DNA of 64,000 nt from the NCBI RefSeq assembly GCF_900110695.1, contig NZ_FOEH01000001.1, positions 1,302,001 through 1,366,000 of the forward strand, written 5' to 3'. A program made the position numbers and the translations under genes. Below the pieces are notes generated by a model. The model was not told where the DNA came from, did no database searches, and saw only the letters and a list, made by a program, of their open reading frames with translations. This document shows, piece by piece, positions 50,972 to 60,663 of the stretch. The first letter of the stretch is position 1. Every line of letters starts with the position of its first letter. This DNA comes from Virgibacillus subterraneus (GTDB lineage Bacteria; Bacillota; Bacilli; Bacillales; Amphibacillaceae).

Positions 50972-51006
50972 CAAAAAAAACCGCCCTCGAAAAATCGAGA
51001 ACGGTT
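50972..51006 (-). terminator. Terminator of pckA
   Basis: AACCGCCCTCGA, AAAA, TCGAGAACGGTT; T-tract on the minus strand. Confidence 0.9.
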
Positions 51007-51072
51007 GTCAGCATGTGCTGTCAAAACTTTTCCTTCATATATTAAAATCCTTTTGGGATGAGGAAACCATAG

Positions 51073-52665
51073 TTATACAGATCGGTATAAAGGACCTGCT
51101 TCCTTAATATCGTTACTTGCTAACTTAAATTTCTTAAAGTTTTCATGAAATTTCATTGCAAGTGCTTTTGCTTCCATGTCATACGCTGCTTTATCTTCCC
51201 AGGTCTTCTTTGGTACAAGTACTTCATCGGGTACTCCAGGTACATGCATTGGAATCTTAAGTCCAAAAACATCATCGTGGGTTGTTTCAACTGTATTGAG
51301 TTCACCTTCCAACGCAGCGTGTATCATTGCCCTTGTGTATGATAGTTTCATGCGTTTTCCAATTCCATAGGAACCACCAGTCCAACCGGTGTTAACCAAA
51401 AATACACTAGAGTTATACTGGTCTATTTTATCGCCAAGCATTTTTGCATATGTTGATGGCGCTAATGGGAGAAACGGTGAGCCAAAACAAGCTGAGAAAG
51501 TTGCTTGTGGCTCTGTTACGCCACGTTCTGTTCCAGCCAGTTTGCTCGTATATCCACTTAAAAAGTGATACATCGCCTGTTCTTTTGTTAATTTGCTTAT
51601 TGGCGGTAATGTCCCAGATGCATCAGCTGTTAGAAAAATTATTGAGTTAGGGTGACCAGCAATACTTGGTGAAGTAATATTATCAATATTTTCAAGCGGA
51701 TATGCTGCCCTTGTGTTTTCAGTTAATGATGTGTCATCATAATCAGGTAAGCGTGACTCATCTTCAAGAATTACATTTTCAAGTACTGAACCAAAACGGA
51801 TGGCATTGTAAATTTGTGGTTCTTTATCCTGTGACAGATTGATACATTTTGCGTAACAGCCACCTTCAATGTTAAATACACCATTTGGGCTCCATCCATG
51901 TTCATCATCGCCAATTAAACGGCGGTATGGATCAGCAGATAATGTTGTTTTACCTGTCCCGGATAGACCGAAAAACAATGCAACATCACCTTCCTGGCCA
52001 ACATTCGCTGAACAATGCATGGATAAAATGTCACGTTGTGGTAATAGGTAATTCATTATCGAGAAAATGGATTTCTTGATTTCCCCAGCATACTCGGTAC
52101 CACCAATTAAAATAATTCGTTTTTTAAACGATATCAGTATAAACGTTTCGGAATTTGTCCCATCCACCTCTGGATCTGCTTTGTATGTAGGAGCAGACAC
52201 AACAGTGAATTCGGATTGATGGGTCTTTAATTCCTCATCTGTCGGTGTAATAAATAATTGGCGAGCGAATAAATTATGCCATGCATATTCGTTTATAACT
52301 TCAATAGGCAGGCGGTATTTTTCATCAGCACCAGCATATCCCTTAAATTGAAATAGCTCTTCCTTGTTCTTTAAATAGGTGATAACTTTCTCATAAAGTC
52401 TTTCGAATGACTCTTCATCTATTGCTTGATTCACCAGACCCCAATCGATAAATTCTTCACAAATATCGTCACGTACAATGAATTTGTCTTTGGGAGAACG
52501 GCCAGTATATTCACCAGTAGTTGCACAAACCGCTCCTGTTGCGGTTAGAGTACCTTCTTTACGCGATAAAATTTTTTCAACTAACTTAGGTACAGCAAGG
52601 TTTTTTTGTAAATTATTGTGCGAAAGTAAATCTTTTAAAAATAGTGATTGTTCCACCGTTTTCAT
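51073..52665 (-). CDS. pckA: Phosphoenolpyruvate carboxykinase (ATP)
   Basis: Gluconeogenic enzyme turning oxaloacetate and ATP into phosphoenolpyruvate, CO2 and ADP. The 530-residue protein shows [15 protein letters not shown], the metal/substrate Lys and His region ([10 protein letters not shown]), the P-loop [16 protein letters not shown] (about residue 240), and [22 protein letters not shown] 52665 follows AGGTAGGTATTAC. It is divergent from metK, the same arrangement as in B. subtilis. Confidence 0.96.
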   Translation of the reverse strand: MKTVEQSLFLKDLLSHNNLQKNLAVPKLVEKILSRKEGTLTATGAVCATTGEYTGRSPKDKFIVRDDICEEFIDWGLVNQAIDEESFERLYEKVITYLKNKEELFQFKGYAGADEKYRLPIEVINEYAWHNLFARQLFITPTDEELKTHQSEFTVVSAPTYKADPEVDGTNSETFILISFKKRIILIGGTEYAGEIKKSIFSIMNYLLPQRDILSMHCSANVGQEGDVALFFGLSGTGKTTLSADPYRRLIGDDEHGWSPNGVFNIEGGCYAKCINLSQDKEPQIYNAIRFGSVLENVILEDESRLPDYDDTSLTENTRAAYPLENIDNITSPSIAGHPNSIIFLTADASGTLPPISKLTKEQAMYHFLSGYTSKLAGTERGVTEPQATFSACFGSPFLPLAPSTYAKMLGDKIDQYNSSVFLVNTGWTGGSYGIGKRMKLSYTRAMIHAALEGELNTVETTHDDVFGLKIPMHVPGVPDEVLVPKKTWEDKAAYDMEAKALAMKFHENFKKFKLASNDIKEAGPLYRSV

Positions 52666-52835
52666 TTGTAATACCTACCTTTTTGATGGATTTGTATGGA
52701 AAGGCGATAACGTTCAATTATCTGATTATCTAAATCTGTTTATTAGTATAACACATTAATTAAAATAGTCCATACTAATAACATGATTATTTATATGAAT
52801 TTTTAGTGGCCATCGTGTATATAACTAGCAAATAG

Positions 52836-52864
52836 TTGACATCGCAAGGCTATTTCGATACGAT
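52836..52864 (+). promoter_or_regulatory. Sigma-A promoter of metK
   Basis: TTGACA (52836-52841), 17 bases, TACGAT (52859-52864), just before the SAM aptamer. Confidence 0.8.
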
Positions 52865-52881
52865 AATTGTCGAACGGACAC

Positions 52882-52990
52882 TCTCTTATTCAGAGTTGGT
52901 GGAGGGACAGACCCTGTGAAGCCCGGCAACCGTCACTTTAGTGAAAAGGTGCTAATCTGGTGCAAGGATATATCCTTGAACAATAAGAGC
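52882..52990 (+). ncRNA. SAM-I riboswitch (S-box) of metK
   Basis: S-box landmarks in order: CTCTTATTCAGAG, GGTGGAGGGA, CAGACCCTGTGAAGCCCGGC, AACC, AAGGTGCTAATC, and the closing AATAAGAGCGA. High S-adenosylmethionine should stabilise it and allow the terminator to form. Confidence 0.96.
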
Positions 52991-53003
52991 GAAAGGCCAC
53001 AAT

Positions 53004-53037
53004 TCCTTTCCTCATGATGCAGGAAGGGTTTTTTGTT
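53004..53037 (+). terminator. Terminator of the SAM riboswitch
   Basis: CCTTTCCT, CATGATGC, AGGAAGG, then TTTTTTGTTTTT. Confidence 0.88.
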
Positions 53038-53117
53038 TTTATAAAACATAATTTAATGATGAACAAATACTGAAAAGTTAGAGTTCCGTACCATAATTTT
53101 AGGGAGGATTTAGCCAA

Positions 53118-54317
53118 ATGGCTTCGAATCGTCGATTATTCACATCTGAATCTGTAACCGAAGGGCATCCAGATAAAATTTGTGATCAGATTTCAGATGC
53201 AATCTTAGATGAAATATTATCAAGTGACCCTAATGCCAGGGTCGCATGTGAAACAACTGTGACAACAGGATTAGTCTTAGTGTCAGGAGAAATTACTACT
53301 TCTACATACGTAGATATTCCTGCTATTGTACGTCAAACAATTAAAGATATTGGGTATACGCGGGCAAAATTTGGCTTTGATGCTGATACATGTGCAGTAC
53401 TTACTGCAATCGATGAGCAATCTGCGGATATTGCTGGTGGAGTGGACAATGCTTTAGAATCGCGTCAAGGTAAAATGAGTGATGAGGAAATCGCTTCAAT
53501 TGGAGCAGGTGACCAAGGGCTTATGTTTGGCTTTGCCTGTAATGAAACAGAGGAATTAATGCCTTTAGCAATCTCGCTGGCCCATAAATTAGCAAAGAGA
53601 TTAGCAGATGCGCGTAAAGAGAATATATTGGATTACCTGCGTCCCGATGGCAAAACACAGGTGACTGTTGAGTATGATGAACATGATAATCCCGTAAAAG
53701 TGGATACTATTGTTATTTCAACACAGCATCATCAGGATAAAGCTTCAGAACAAATAGAGAAAGATTTGATCGAACATGTAATTCGCCCCGTTGTACCAGC
53801 GAATCTACTGGATGAATCAACAAAGTATTTTATTAACCCGACAGGTCGCTTTGTTATTGGAGGCCCACAAGGGGATGCAGGCTTGACAGGTCGTAAAATA
53901 ATTGTTGACACATATGGCGGCTATGCGCGCCATGGTGGAGGTGCTTTCAGCGGAAAGGACTCCACGAAGGTAGATCGTTCCGGCGCATATGCAGCTCGTT
54001 ATGTAGCCAAAAACATTGTAGCAGCGGATCTTGCTAAAACGTGTGAAGTTCAAGTAGCATACGCAATCGGAGTAGCTGAACCGGTTTCCATTGCAATCGA
54101 TACATTTGGAACTGGTGTTGTGAGTGAAGAAGTATTGGTTACAGCGGTTCGCAAGTTATTTGATTTGCGTCCAGCTGGTATCATTCGAATGCTTGATTTA
54201 CAGAGACCAATATTTAGAAATACTGCAGCATACGGGCATTTTGGCAGAACAGACATCCTTTTCCCTTGGGAAAAAACAGATAAAGTAGAAGAATTGCAAG
54301 CTTTAGTAAAAAAATAA
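53118..54317 (+). CDS. metK: S-adenosylmethionine synthetase
   Basis: Makes S-adenosylmethionine from methionine and ATP in the cytoplasm. The 399-residue protein has all family signatures: [17 protein letters not shown] (about residue 9), [39 protein letters not shown] and [32 protein letters not shown] precedes ATG 53118. Control by the SAM riboswitch upstream gives product feedback. Confidence 0.97.
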   Translation: MASNRRLFTSESVTEGHPDKICDQISDAILDEILSSDPNARVACETTVTTGLVLVSGEITTSTYVDIPAIVRQTIKDIGYTRAKFGFDADTCAVLTAIDEQSADIAGGVDNALESRQGKMSDEEIASIGAGDQGLMFGFACNETEELMPLAISLAHKLAKRLADARKENILDYLRPDGKTQVTVEYDEHDNPVKVDTIVISTQHHQDKASEQIEKDLIEHVIRPVVPANLLDESTKYFINPTGRFVIGGPQGDAGLTGRKIIVDTYGGYARHGGGAFSGKDSTKVDRSGAYAARYVAKNIVAADLAKTCEVQVAYAIGVAEPVSIAIDTFGTGVVSEEVLVTAVRKLFDLRPAGIIRMLDLQRPIFRNTAAYGHFGRTDILFPWEKTDKVEELQALVKK

Positions 54318-54330
54318 TAGATATTATTCA

Positions 54331-54360
54331 AAAGATATTGCTCATGCAATATCTTTTTTT
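54331..54360 (+). terminator. Terminator of metK
   Basis: AAAGATATTGC, TCAT, GCAATATCTTT, then TTTT. Confidence 0.9.
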
Positions 54361-54368
54361 ATATGACG

Positions 54369-54396
54369 AAAACTTTTATTTGATTTCACTCGTATA
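54369..54396 (+). promoter_or_regulatory. Candidate ECF-type promoter of the sigma/anti-sigma operon
   Basis: An AAAAC -35 core (54369-54373) and CGTATA (54391-54396) are 17 bases apart, in the style of AAC...CGT promoters read by ECF sigma factors. It suggests autoregulation. If real, transcription starts near 54403. Confidence 0.5.
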
Positions 54397-54411
54397 TATA
54401 GTAGGAATGTT

Positions 54412-54966
54412 TTGAAGGGTGTGTATAAGTCATTGAATGAGAATGAGTCTAAACTTATTAAAAAAATAAAGAAAGGTGATCATGAAGCATTTAAGTGTTT
54501 ATATGAAAAACACGCGGACTATGCACTTCGAACCGCCTACTCGATTACGAAAAACAGAAGCGATGCATCAGACATTGTTCAAGAGACATTTATTAAAATT
54601 TACCGTAATATTGAATCTTTTGATATGAAGAGACCATTTAAACCGTGGTTTTATCAAATATTAATAAATGAAAGCAGGAGTTATTTATCAAAAAGGTCTA
54701 AACAAGCAATAAATATTGAATCGGACCGGTTATTGGACCAGTTACACCGTAATGCCAAGCACGAGCTGCAATATGATGAGTTGGAACTGGGGCTCGATGA
54801 ACTAGATGATAAAGACCGAACTATCCTGACATTAAAGTACTTAAATGGCTTTACCGAAAAAGAAATTGCCAAAATGCTTGGAGCAAATGTAAATACGATT
54901 AAGTCAAGGCTATATAAAGGAAGACAACGGTTAAAAGTTGCGATGGGAGGGATGAAGGATGAATGA
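54412..54966 (+). CDS. ECF-type RNA polymerase sigma factor
   Basis: The 184-residue protein has sigma region 2 (about residues 25-95: FKCLYEKHADYALRTAYSIT, DIVQETFIKIYRNI, PWFYQILINESRSYL) and region 4 (about 125-178: LDDKDRTILTLKYLNGFTEK, NTIKSRLYKGRQRLK). TTG 54412 is the longest start; TTG 54433 is preferable if the promoter at 54369-54396 is real, because TTG 54412 would have almost no leader. It overlaps the anti-sigma gene by 8 bases. The pair lies between metK and asnB, which adjoin in B. subtilis. Confidence 0.9.
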   Translation: MKGVYKSLNENESKLIKKIKKGDHEAFKCLYEKHADYALRTAYSITKNRSDASDIVQETFIKIYRNIESFDMKRPFKPWFYQILINESRSYLSKRSKQAINIESDRLLDQLHRNAKHELQYDELELGLDELDDKDRTILTLKYLNGFTEKEIAKMLGANVNTIKSRLYKGRQRLKVAMGGMKDE

Positions 54967-55726
54967 AAAAGAGCTGGACAAAAAAATAGAAGATGAATTA
55001 AAAAAAGATACAAATTCGGCTTCGGAATTAAAGAATGAGACATGGAATAAAATTAATACAGAGCTATTTCAATCACCAGACTCCCATAAAAAGAAAGTGA
55101 AAAAGAGAGGCATTATCTCTGGACTAACTGCTGCTGCAATCGTCGCAATTGCTGTTTTCGGCATGACAGATCCAGGTCAGGCCATGATACAAAGTCTGAA
55201 GGATATGTTTGTCGAGGAGAAGGAGCAGGAGATTGAAATTGAAGGGCATAAGGAGGATAGCGACGTACAGTTAGAAGCAAATGAAGAGCTCCGTTATGTT
55301 ATCTATATTGATGATTCACGCTATAGGATGATTGAAGGAGATAGCAGTGACCGCATTGTACCTGAGCAGGAACTGGCAGACAGGTATCCGGAAGTTTCAA
55401 TGGAAATCATGCGTAAGGAAGCAACCACTGAAGAGATGGTCGAATCCATTAAGAACTCCTTGGCTGACAACAAAATGGAATTGAGACAGGAAGAACAAGT
55501 TAATACCCCTATTAATGGTGTCGTGATCAGGGGGATTGGTCCAGGATATACGAATGAGGCTGGCAAAACAGGACAGCAGTGGGACACACCAATTGAAAAA
55601 TATTATATAACAGAAACAAAAAATAATCAGGTGTTTGTTATTAAGCAAAGTTATTTCTTAGAGGCAGCTGAAGGTCATGGTGCAAGATTTGATTACATGC
55701 TGAAAAGCTTTGAGATTGTTGACTAA
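54959..55726 (+). CDS. Predicted transmembrane anti-sigma factor
   Basis: The 255-residue protein has a charged cytoplasmic N-terminus of about 48 residues (the expected sigma-binding part), one membrane helix (GIISGLTAAAIVAIAVFGM), and an extracellular domain of about 180 residues rich in acidic residues, ending in a DUF4367-like pattern (FVIKQSYFLEAAEGHGARFD). No zinc-binding HxxxCxxC motif is present. The gene overlaps the sigma gene by ATGAATGA. Partner identity rests on position and topology. Confidence 0.8.
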   Translation: MNEKELDKKIEDELKKDTNSASELKNETWNKINTELFQSPDSHKKKVKKRGIISGLTAAAIVAIAVFGMTDPGQAMIQSLKDMFVEEKEQEIEIEGHKEDSDVQLEANEELRYVIYIDDSRYRMIEGDSSDRIVPEQELADRYPEVSMEIMRKEATTEEMVESIKNSLADNKMELRQEEQVNTPINGVVIRGIGPGYTNEAGKTGQQWDTPIEKYYITETKNNQVFVIKQSYFLEAAEGHGARFDYMLKSFEIVD

Positions 55727-55852
55727 CACCAATTCTGTCTAATAAATTTAGAAATGGAAATGCTTTTAATAACTATAAATAAGAAAAGTAAACACATTTC
55801 AAATTCAGCAAAGACTATCATAAGAAATTTTTATAAGAAAGAGGGATAAATA

Positions 55853-57772
55853 ATGTGTGGATTTATCGGTATTCTACGTAATAATCCTGGCAAACCAAAC
55901 GATGTATATAAAAATATATTTAGAGAACAAAATAATATTATGTCTCATAGAGGTCCTGATGATGAAGGTTATTTTCATGATGACTTCGTTTCTTTTGGTT
56001 TTCGAAGGTTAAGTATAATTGATATAGAATACGGGGCACAGCCTTTAAGCTATGATGATGAAAAGATGTGGCTTGTTTTCAATGGTGAGATATACAATTA
56101 TTTGGAATTAAGAAACGAATTACAGGCTGAAGGATATGAATTCACAACAGAGTCTGATACGGAAGTAATTGCGGCACTATTTTCGAAGCATAAGGAGGAT
56201 GCATTTCAGTTCCTTAGGGGCATGTTCTCCATATTGATTTGGGACAAAGAGCTAGGAACACTATATGGTGCCAGGGACCCATTTGGTATCAAGCCGCTAT
56301 TTTACCATGAAATGGGTGAGGGGATCGTATTTGCTTCTGAGAAGAAGAGTATTACATTAATGATGGAAGATGAAAAGGTAAATAGTGAAGCATTACAGCA
56401 CTATTTAAGTTTCCAGTTCGCACCTGAGCCAATGACAATGACAGTAGGGATTAATAAAGTTGAACCTGGTCATTACTTTATTAAAAAACCTAATGATCCA
56501 ATAGCTTTCAAACAATATTGGTCTGCTACATTTAATCCTATACTAATGGAGAAAGAGGATTGGATTAAACGAATTCAGGATGTCATGTATGACTCTGTCA
56601 GTAAGCATATGCGAAGTGATGTGCCAGTAGGATCCTTTTTATCTGGTGGTATCGATTCAACGATAATCGTAGCAATGGCAAAACGAATTAATCCAAACAT
56701 CAAGACGTTTTCTGTCGGTTTTGAACGTGAAGGTTATTCTGAAATTGATGTTGCTAAAGAAACAGCTGACAAACTAGACGTTGAAAATATATCTTATATT
56801 ATTTCACCAGAAGAGTATGTTGAAAAACTTCCAAAAATCATGTGGCATATGGATGATCCATTAGCAGATCCATCATGTGTACCGTTGTATTTCTTAGCTC
56901 GTGAAGCAAGCAAACATGTTACAGTTACATTATCAGGAGAAGGTGCTGATGAATTATTTGGCGGATACAATATTTATCGTGAGCCTGAATCATTAAAAAT
57001 GTTCAATTCCATACCAACACCGGCCAAAAGTCTATTGGCAAGAGTAGCGGATGTATTGCCTGAGGGTGTACGTGGAAAAAGCTTTCTGGAACGTGGAACA
57101 ACACCACTATGCGAACGGTATATTGGAAATGCGAAAATGTTTGAGGATAAAGAAAAATACCAGATTCTAAAAGTGTATAACGAAAATACATCTTATCAAA
57201 AGATTACAGAAAAGCTATATGACCGTGTGCGCGATTTTCCACTTGTGGACCAAATGCAATATGTTGATATTCATACGTGGATGCGTGGTGATATATTATT
57301 AAAAGCAGATAAAATGACGATGGCAAATTCTCTGGAGCTTCGTGTACCATTCTTGGATAAGGAAGTTTACCGGGTCGCAAGTGAAATACCTGTGGCTATG
57401 AAGATTGCAAACGGAACAACGAAGAACATTTTACGTGAAGCTTTCCGCGGAATTATTCCTGACCATGTTATAGATCGTAAAAAGCTTGGTTTCCCAGTTC
57501 CTATTCGGCATTGGCTAAAAAACGAGCTTAATGGTTGGGCCAGAAAGTTAATACAGGAGAGTCAAACTGATCATTTGTTGTATAAGTCCTATATACTTAA
57601 CTTGCTTGAAGCTCATTGTCAGGGGAAAGGTGATTACAGTCGAAAAATATGGACAGTACTAATGTTCATGCTTTGGCATCAAATTACTGTAGAAAATAAA
57701 TTTGACATTAATGAGTTAAGTAAACCCGATGAAGCTATTGAATTACTTTCAAAAACAAAATCGCTAGGCTAA
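55853..57772 (+). CDS. asnB: Asparagine synthetase (glutamine-hydrolysing) AsnB
   Basis: The 639-residue enzyme makes asparagine (or amidates a cell-envelope acid, as some Bacillus AsnB do) with glutamine as nitrogen donor. The N-terminal glutaminase domain starts at the nucleophile Cys2 (MCGFIGIL) with SHRGPDDEGYF; the synthetase domain has the PP-loop FLSGGIDSTIIVAMA (about residue 264) and TLSGEGADELFGGYN. AAAGAGGGATAAATA precedes ATG 55853. Confidence 0.94.
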   Translation: MCGFIGILRNNPGKPNDVYKNIFREQNNIMSHRGPDDEGYFHDDFVSFGFRRLSIIDIEYGAQPLSYDDEKMWLVFNGEIYNYLELRNELQAEGYEFTTESDTEVIAALFSKHKEDAFQFLRGMFSILIWDKELGTLYGARDPFGIKPLFYHEMGEGIVFASEKKSITLMMEDEKVNSEALQHYLSFQFAPEPMTMTVGINKVEPGHYFIKKPNDPIAFKQYWSATFNPILMEKEDWIKRIQDVMYDSVSKHMRSDVPVGSFLSGGIDSTIIVAMAKRINPNIKTFSVGFEREGYSEIDVAKETADKLDVENISYIISPEEYVEKLPKIMWHMDDPLADPSCVPLYFLAREASKHVTVTLSGEGADELFGGYNIYREPESLKMFNSIPTPAKSLLARVADVLPEGVRGKSFLERGTTPLCERYIGNAKMFEDKEKYQILKVYNENTSYQKITEKLYDRVRDFPLVDQMQYVDIHTWMRGDILLKADKMTMANSLELRVPFLDKEVYRVASEIPVAMKIANGTTKNILREAFRGIIPDHVIDRKKLGFPVPIRHWLKNELNGWARKLIQESQTDHLLYKSYILNLLEAHCQGKGDYSRKIWTVLMFMLWHQITVENKFDINELSKPDEAIELLSKTKSLG

Positions 57773-57775
57773 AAA

Positions 57776-57822
57776 GGGAAGCAGGCGTCTGGTTTAGTAA
57801 ACCGTTATCGCCTGTTTCCCCA
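57776..57822. terminator. Bidirectional hairpin between asnB and the C39-like gene
   Basis: GGGAAGCAGGCG pairs with CGCCTGTTTCCC and an inner GGTTTAGTAAACC stem caps it. It overlaps the 3' end of the C39-like gene; T-tracts are weak. Confidence 0.6.
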
Positions 57823-58651
57823 TTTGTTTCCACGCAGCTTTAAATTCTTCTATTGGAGCTTTTTCGGTTCTATTTAATGGATCATTAAAATAAATAAATT
57901 CTTGGTCATATCCTGTAATTAAAACAGAATGTTCCTTCATGGTGATATCAATAGGCCCGTCTTTTGTTTGCCAAGTTGTGAATTGGCTTTTGGGAAGCTT
58001 TTTATAAGAAGTATTAATAATAACCCAAACTGGCCTGTTTTGGTTTAGCTGGTTTATAATTATTGAGAAGTCTTTACCGGTGAAATCATAAACACGCTCA
58101 GCGCCAATATATTGCGCGGCTAAGTTGGCAATAGGTCCATGATATACCCCAAACCCAGGCTTAATAAATGAATACATATCTCCAACAAAGCCATTATTGG
58201 GATTTCCAAAATAGACTCCTTTATTAGTTAGTTTATATCGCGTTTTATCTTTTTTGACCTGTTTTGCTAGTTCAAGCTTACTTACGCTAACATCGCTATA
58301 TTGCAGAAGCATAGCAAGACTTGTAACTTCACAGCCACGGGGAAGCTCTGGTAATTGCTTTAGATGTGGTGCCTTAAGATGAGCACTCCTGTTAACGCTG
58401 AACTGAGATAGTAAAGGATCAGAAGGCCGGGATATTTTTGCGGCAGGTTGATTGATTACCACATTGGCTGCTGTTAACAAAACCATCTTATTTTCATTTA
58501 TATACACTGTACCAATGGATATAGCTGTTATAGTAAAAACGATTCCATATAGTTTGAATGATTTTTTTACCCATTTTATCGTAATTTTATTACTTAAAAG
58601 GATAAAAATAAGTGCTATGGTACAGGAAAGAATTAATAAAATGAGGTGCAT
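57794..58651 (-). CDS. C39-like cysteine peptidase family protein, membrane anchored
   Basis: The 285-residue protein has two N-terminal hydrophobic segments (LILLILSCTIALIFILL and LYGIVFTITAISIGTVYI) and an exported papain-like domain: catalytic Cys in LPRGCEVTSLAMLL, His in MKEHSVLITGYD and Asp in FIYFNDPLNR. It resembles the YvpB group. Target unknown; cell-wall or surface protein processing is possible. GGAGTGTG precedes ATG 58651. Not part of the conserved B. subtilis order at this place. Confidence 0.8.
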   Translation of the reverse strand: MHLILLILSCTIALIFILLSNKITIKWVKKSFKLYGIVFTITAISIGTVYINENKMVLLTAANVVINQPAAKISRPSDPLLSQFSVNRSAHLKAPHLKQLPELPRGCEVTSLAMLLQYSDVSVSKLELAKQVKKDKTRYKLTNKGVYFGNPNNGFVGDMYSFIKPGFGVYHGPIANLAAQYIGAERVYDFTGKDFSIIINQLNQNRPVWVIINTSYKKLPKSQFTTWQTKDGPIDITMKEHSVLITGYDQEFIYFNDPLNRTEKAPIEEFKAAWKQMGKQAITVY

Positions 58652-58729
58652 TTTTTACACACTCCAATAGAACACAAAATAATATATACTTTATATTATA
58701 TCGGCTGATTGTTGTTAAATGTAAAGATA

Positions 58730-59257
58730 TCAGAAGTCCAAATTAAGGTCAGTATTTTCTTTGTAGTATTGCCCTTTTTCAACATATGACGTTCGTACAC
58801 GTTCCATTTCATCATAGTCCTCGTCCGTAAGTGTGCGAACAACTTTAGCTGGTCTTCCTAAAGCCAATGAATGGGGCGGAATTTTTTTACCCGGTGGTAC
58901 GAGACTTCCAGCACCGATAAAAGCGTGTTCGCCTATTTCTGCACCATCAAGTATCACGGATCCCATTCCAATAAGTGAATTGCTACGGATCTTACAAGCA
59001 TGAAGTGTTACCTGATGACCAACTGTTACATCATCTTCAACTGTAACAGGCATGTTAGGACTTTGATGAATCAAAGAAAGATCCTGAATGCTAACTCGTT
59101 TGCCGATACGTGTAGGGGCAACATCTCCGCGAATAACAGTGTTGAACCACACATTTGATTGCTCACCAATAATTACGTCACCTATGACAGTAGCATTATT
59201 TGCAATAAAAACGGAGTCATGAATGTCAGGTTTAGAATTTTTATAAGAATGAATCAT
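58730..59257 (-). CDS. ytoA: Gamma-carbonic anhydrase-like hexapeptide-repeat protein YtoA
   Basis: The 175-residue protein forms a left-handed beta helix from hexapeptide repeats (VFIANNATVIGDVIIGEQSN onward). The zinc histidines expected of gamma-carbonic anhydrases are seen in LSLIHQS, VTVGHQVTLHACKI. Activity is likely but not proven for this subgroup. AGGGGGATTCAA precedes ATG 59257. Between asnB and ytpB as in B. subtilis. Confidence 0.88.
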   Translation of the reverse strand: MIHSYKNSKPDIHDSVFIANNATVIGDVIIGEQSNVWFNTVIRGDVAPTRIGKRVSIQDLSLIHQSPNMPVTVEDDVTVGHQVTLHACKIRSNSLIGMGSVILDGAEIGEHAFIGAGSLVPPGKKIPPHSLALGRPAKVVRTLTDEDYDEMERVRTSYVEKGQYYKENTDLNLDF

Positions 59258-59349
59258 TTGAATCCCCCTAAAGTTTATGGTGATATAAGTAGTATAGCAA
59301 AATTTTTATACAATTATCGAATGTTTGTCTTGGGAACGGAGGAACTTAG

Positions 59350-60417
59350 TTGGGGTACAAAATACCAAAAACACCATTAACTTTAATGGCAATGGTCTAT
59401 CGAAAGATCTTCCCAGCAGTAAATGCGGAGTTAGTTTTTTGGCAAGAAAGAGCAAATCAAATTCCGAATCAAGAGTTACGAACACAGGCGCTTGCAAGTA
59501 TTCAATCAAAACGTTTCCATTGTTTGGGCGGAGCTGTCTATGCATTGTTAGCCGGGTATAAATGGAAAGATGCTATAGGGTTTATTGTTGCTTATCAAAC
59601 GATTAGTGATTATTTGGACAATCTGTGTGATCGAAGTACCTCGATGGACCCTGATGACTTTCGTTTGCTGCACCAGGCCATGATTGATGCTTTAAGTCCT
59701 GGGAATTCGATAAAAAATTATTACGAACTTCGCACAGACCAAGTTGACGGGGAATACTTAGCCGATCTAGTACGAACCTGTCAAAAGATTTTTCGGAATC
59801 TGGATGAATATGAGGTTATTGGTGAGTATATTTTGAAACTGGAACAACTATATGGTGACCTTCAGGTACATAAACACGTTAAGGAAGATGAGCGGATTTC
59901 CCGGTTGAAGAATTGGTATGAAGCAAATAGGGGAAATTCGCTAAGCTGGTATGAATTTTCTGCATCAGCAGGATCTACTTTAGGCATTTTCTGTCTCGTA
60001 AGCTATACGTTAGGTGGGAAGATGACCAATGAACTTGCAGACAATATTTATAATAGTTACTTCCCGTATGTCCAAGGTTTACATATTTTGTTGGATTATT
60101 ACATTGACCAAGAGGAAGATAAGCTTGAAGGGGATCTGAATTTCTGCAGTTACTATGACAATCATGAACAAATGAAGAAACGTTTTATCTATTTTATAGA
60201 ACAGGCCGATAGACACGTCCAGTCTCTTCCGGATTCGAGTTTTCATGAGATGGTTCATCAGGGTCTAGTTGGTTTGTATTTAGGTGATCCTAAGGTAAGA
60301 CAGCTTGAAGATGGAATGCAAATGACTGAGGATCTGTTGCATATAAGTGGTAGAAGTGCTCGTTTTTTTCATTGGAATACAAAATTATATTATAAATTTA
60401 GAAACCCCCGGGATTAA
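59350..60417 (+). CDS. ytpB: Tetraprenyl-beta-curcumene synthase YtpB (DUF2600)
   Basis: The 355-residue protein matches the YtpB class of large-terpene synthases, which cyclise tetraprenyl diphosphate to tetraprenyl-beta-curcumene. Aspartate-rich segments that may bind Mg-diphosphate are seen in ISDYLDNLCDRSTSMDPDD (about residue 84) and LLDYYIDQEEDKLEGD (about residue 250). TTG 59350 follows GGAGG by 7 bases. ytpA, a lysophospholipase gene next to it in B. subtilis, is not here. Ends in a strong hairpin overlapping the stop codon. Confidence 0.87.
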   Translation: MGYKIPKTPLTLMAMVYRKIFPAVNAELVFWQERANQIPNQELRTQALASIQSKRFHCLGGAVYALLAGYKWKDAIGFIVAYQTISDYLDNLCDRSTSMDPDDFRLLHQAMIDALSPGNSIKNYYELRTDQVDGEYLADLVRTCQKIFRNLDEYEVIGEYILKLEQLYGDLQVHKHVKEDERISRLKNWYEANRGNSLSWYEFSASAGSTLGIFCLVSYTLGGKMTNELADNIYNSYFPYVQGLHILLDYYIDQEEDKLEGDLNFCSYYDNHEQMKKRFIYFIEQADRHVQSLPDSSFHEMVHQGLVGLYLGDPKVRQLEDGMQMTEDLLHISGRSARFFHWNTKLYYKFRNPRD

Positions 60418-60435
60418 TCTCCCGGGGGTTATTTT
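60403..60435 (+). terminator. Terminator of ytpB
   Basis: AACCCCCGGGA, TTAATC, TCCCGGGGGTT, ATTTT; an 11-bp GC-rich stem that includes the stop codon in its loop. Confidence 0.75.
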
Positions 60436-60462
60436 AAGGGGGCAAACAACCAAATAACCTCT

Positions 60463-60600
60463 TTGGCGGACACCAGGGACGTTATTCTGTTAAAAGCAAA
60501 CAATATTAAGGTGTGAACGGATATCAGAGACGTTATTTCGCAAAATACCCCTGTTTTACTTTGATATATGTGAAAAAAGGGATTACATGTCCTCCTGGCA
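60463..60600 (+). repeat. GCGGACA-type element, copy 3 (degenerate)
   Basis: GGCGGACACCAGGGACG-TTATTC (60464), AACGGATATCAGAGACG-TTATTT (60516), and an inverted remnant near 60578-60592. Also shares CAATATTAAGGT and TTGATATATG with the other copies. Confidence 0.65.
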
Positions 60601-60663
60601 AGCCCCGCATTTTAATCCATTTTTATGGAGTCATGCAGTTATCTTCCCCAAAAGAATCAGATG

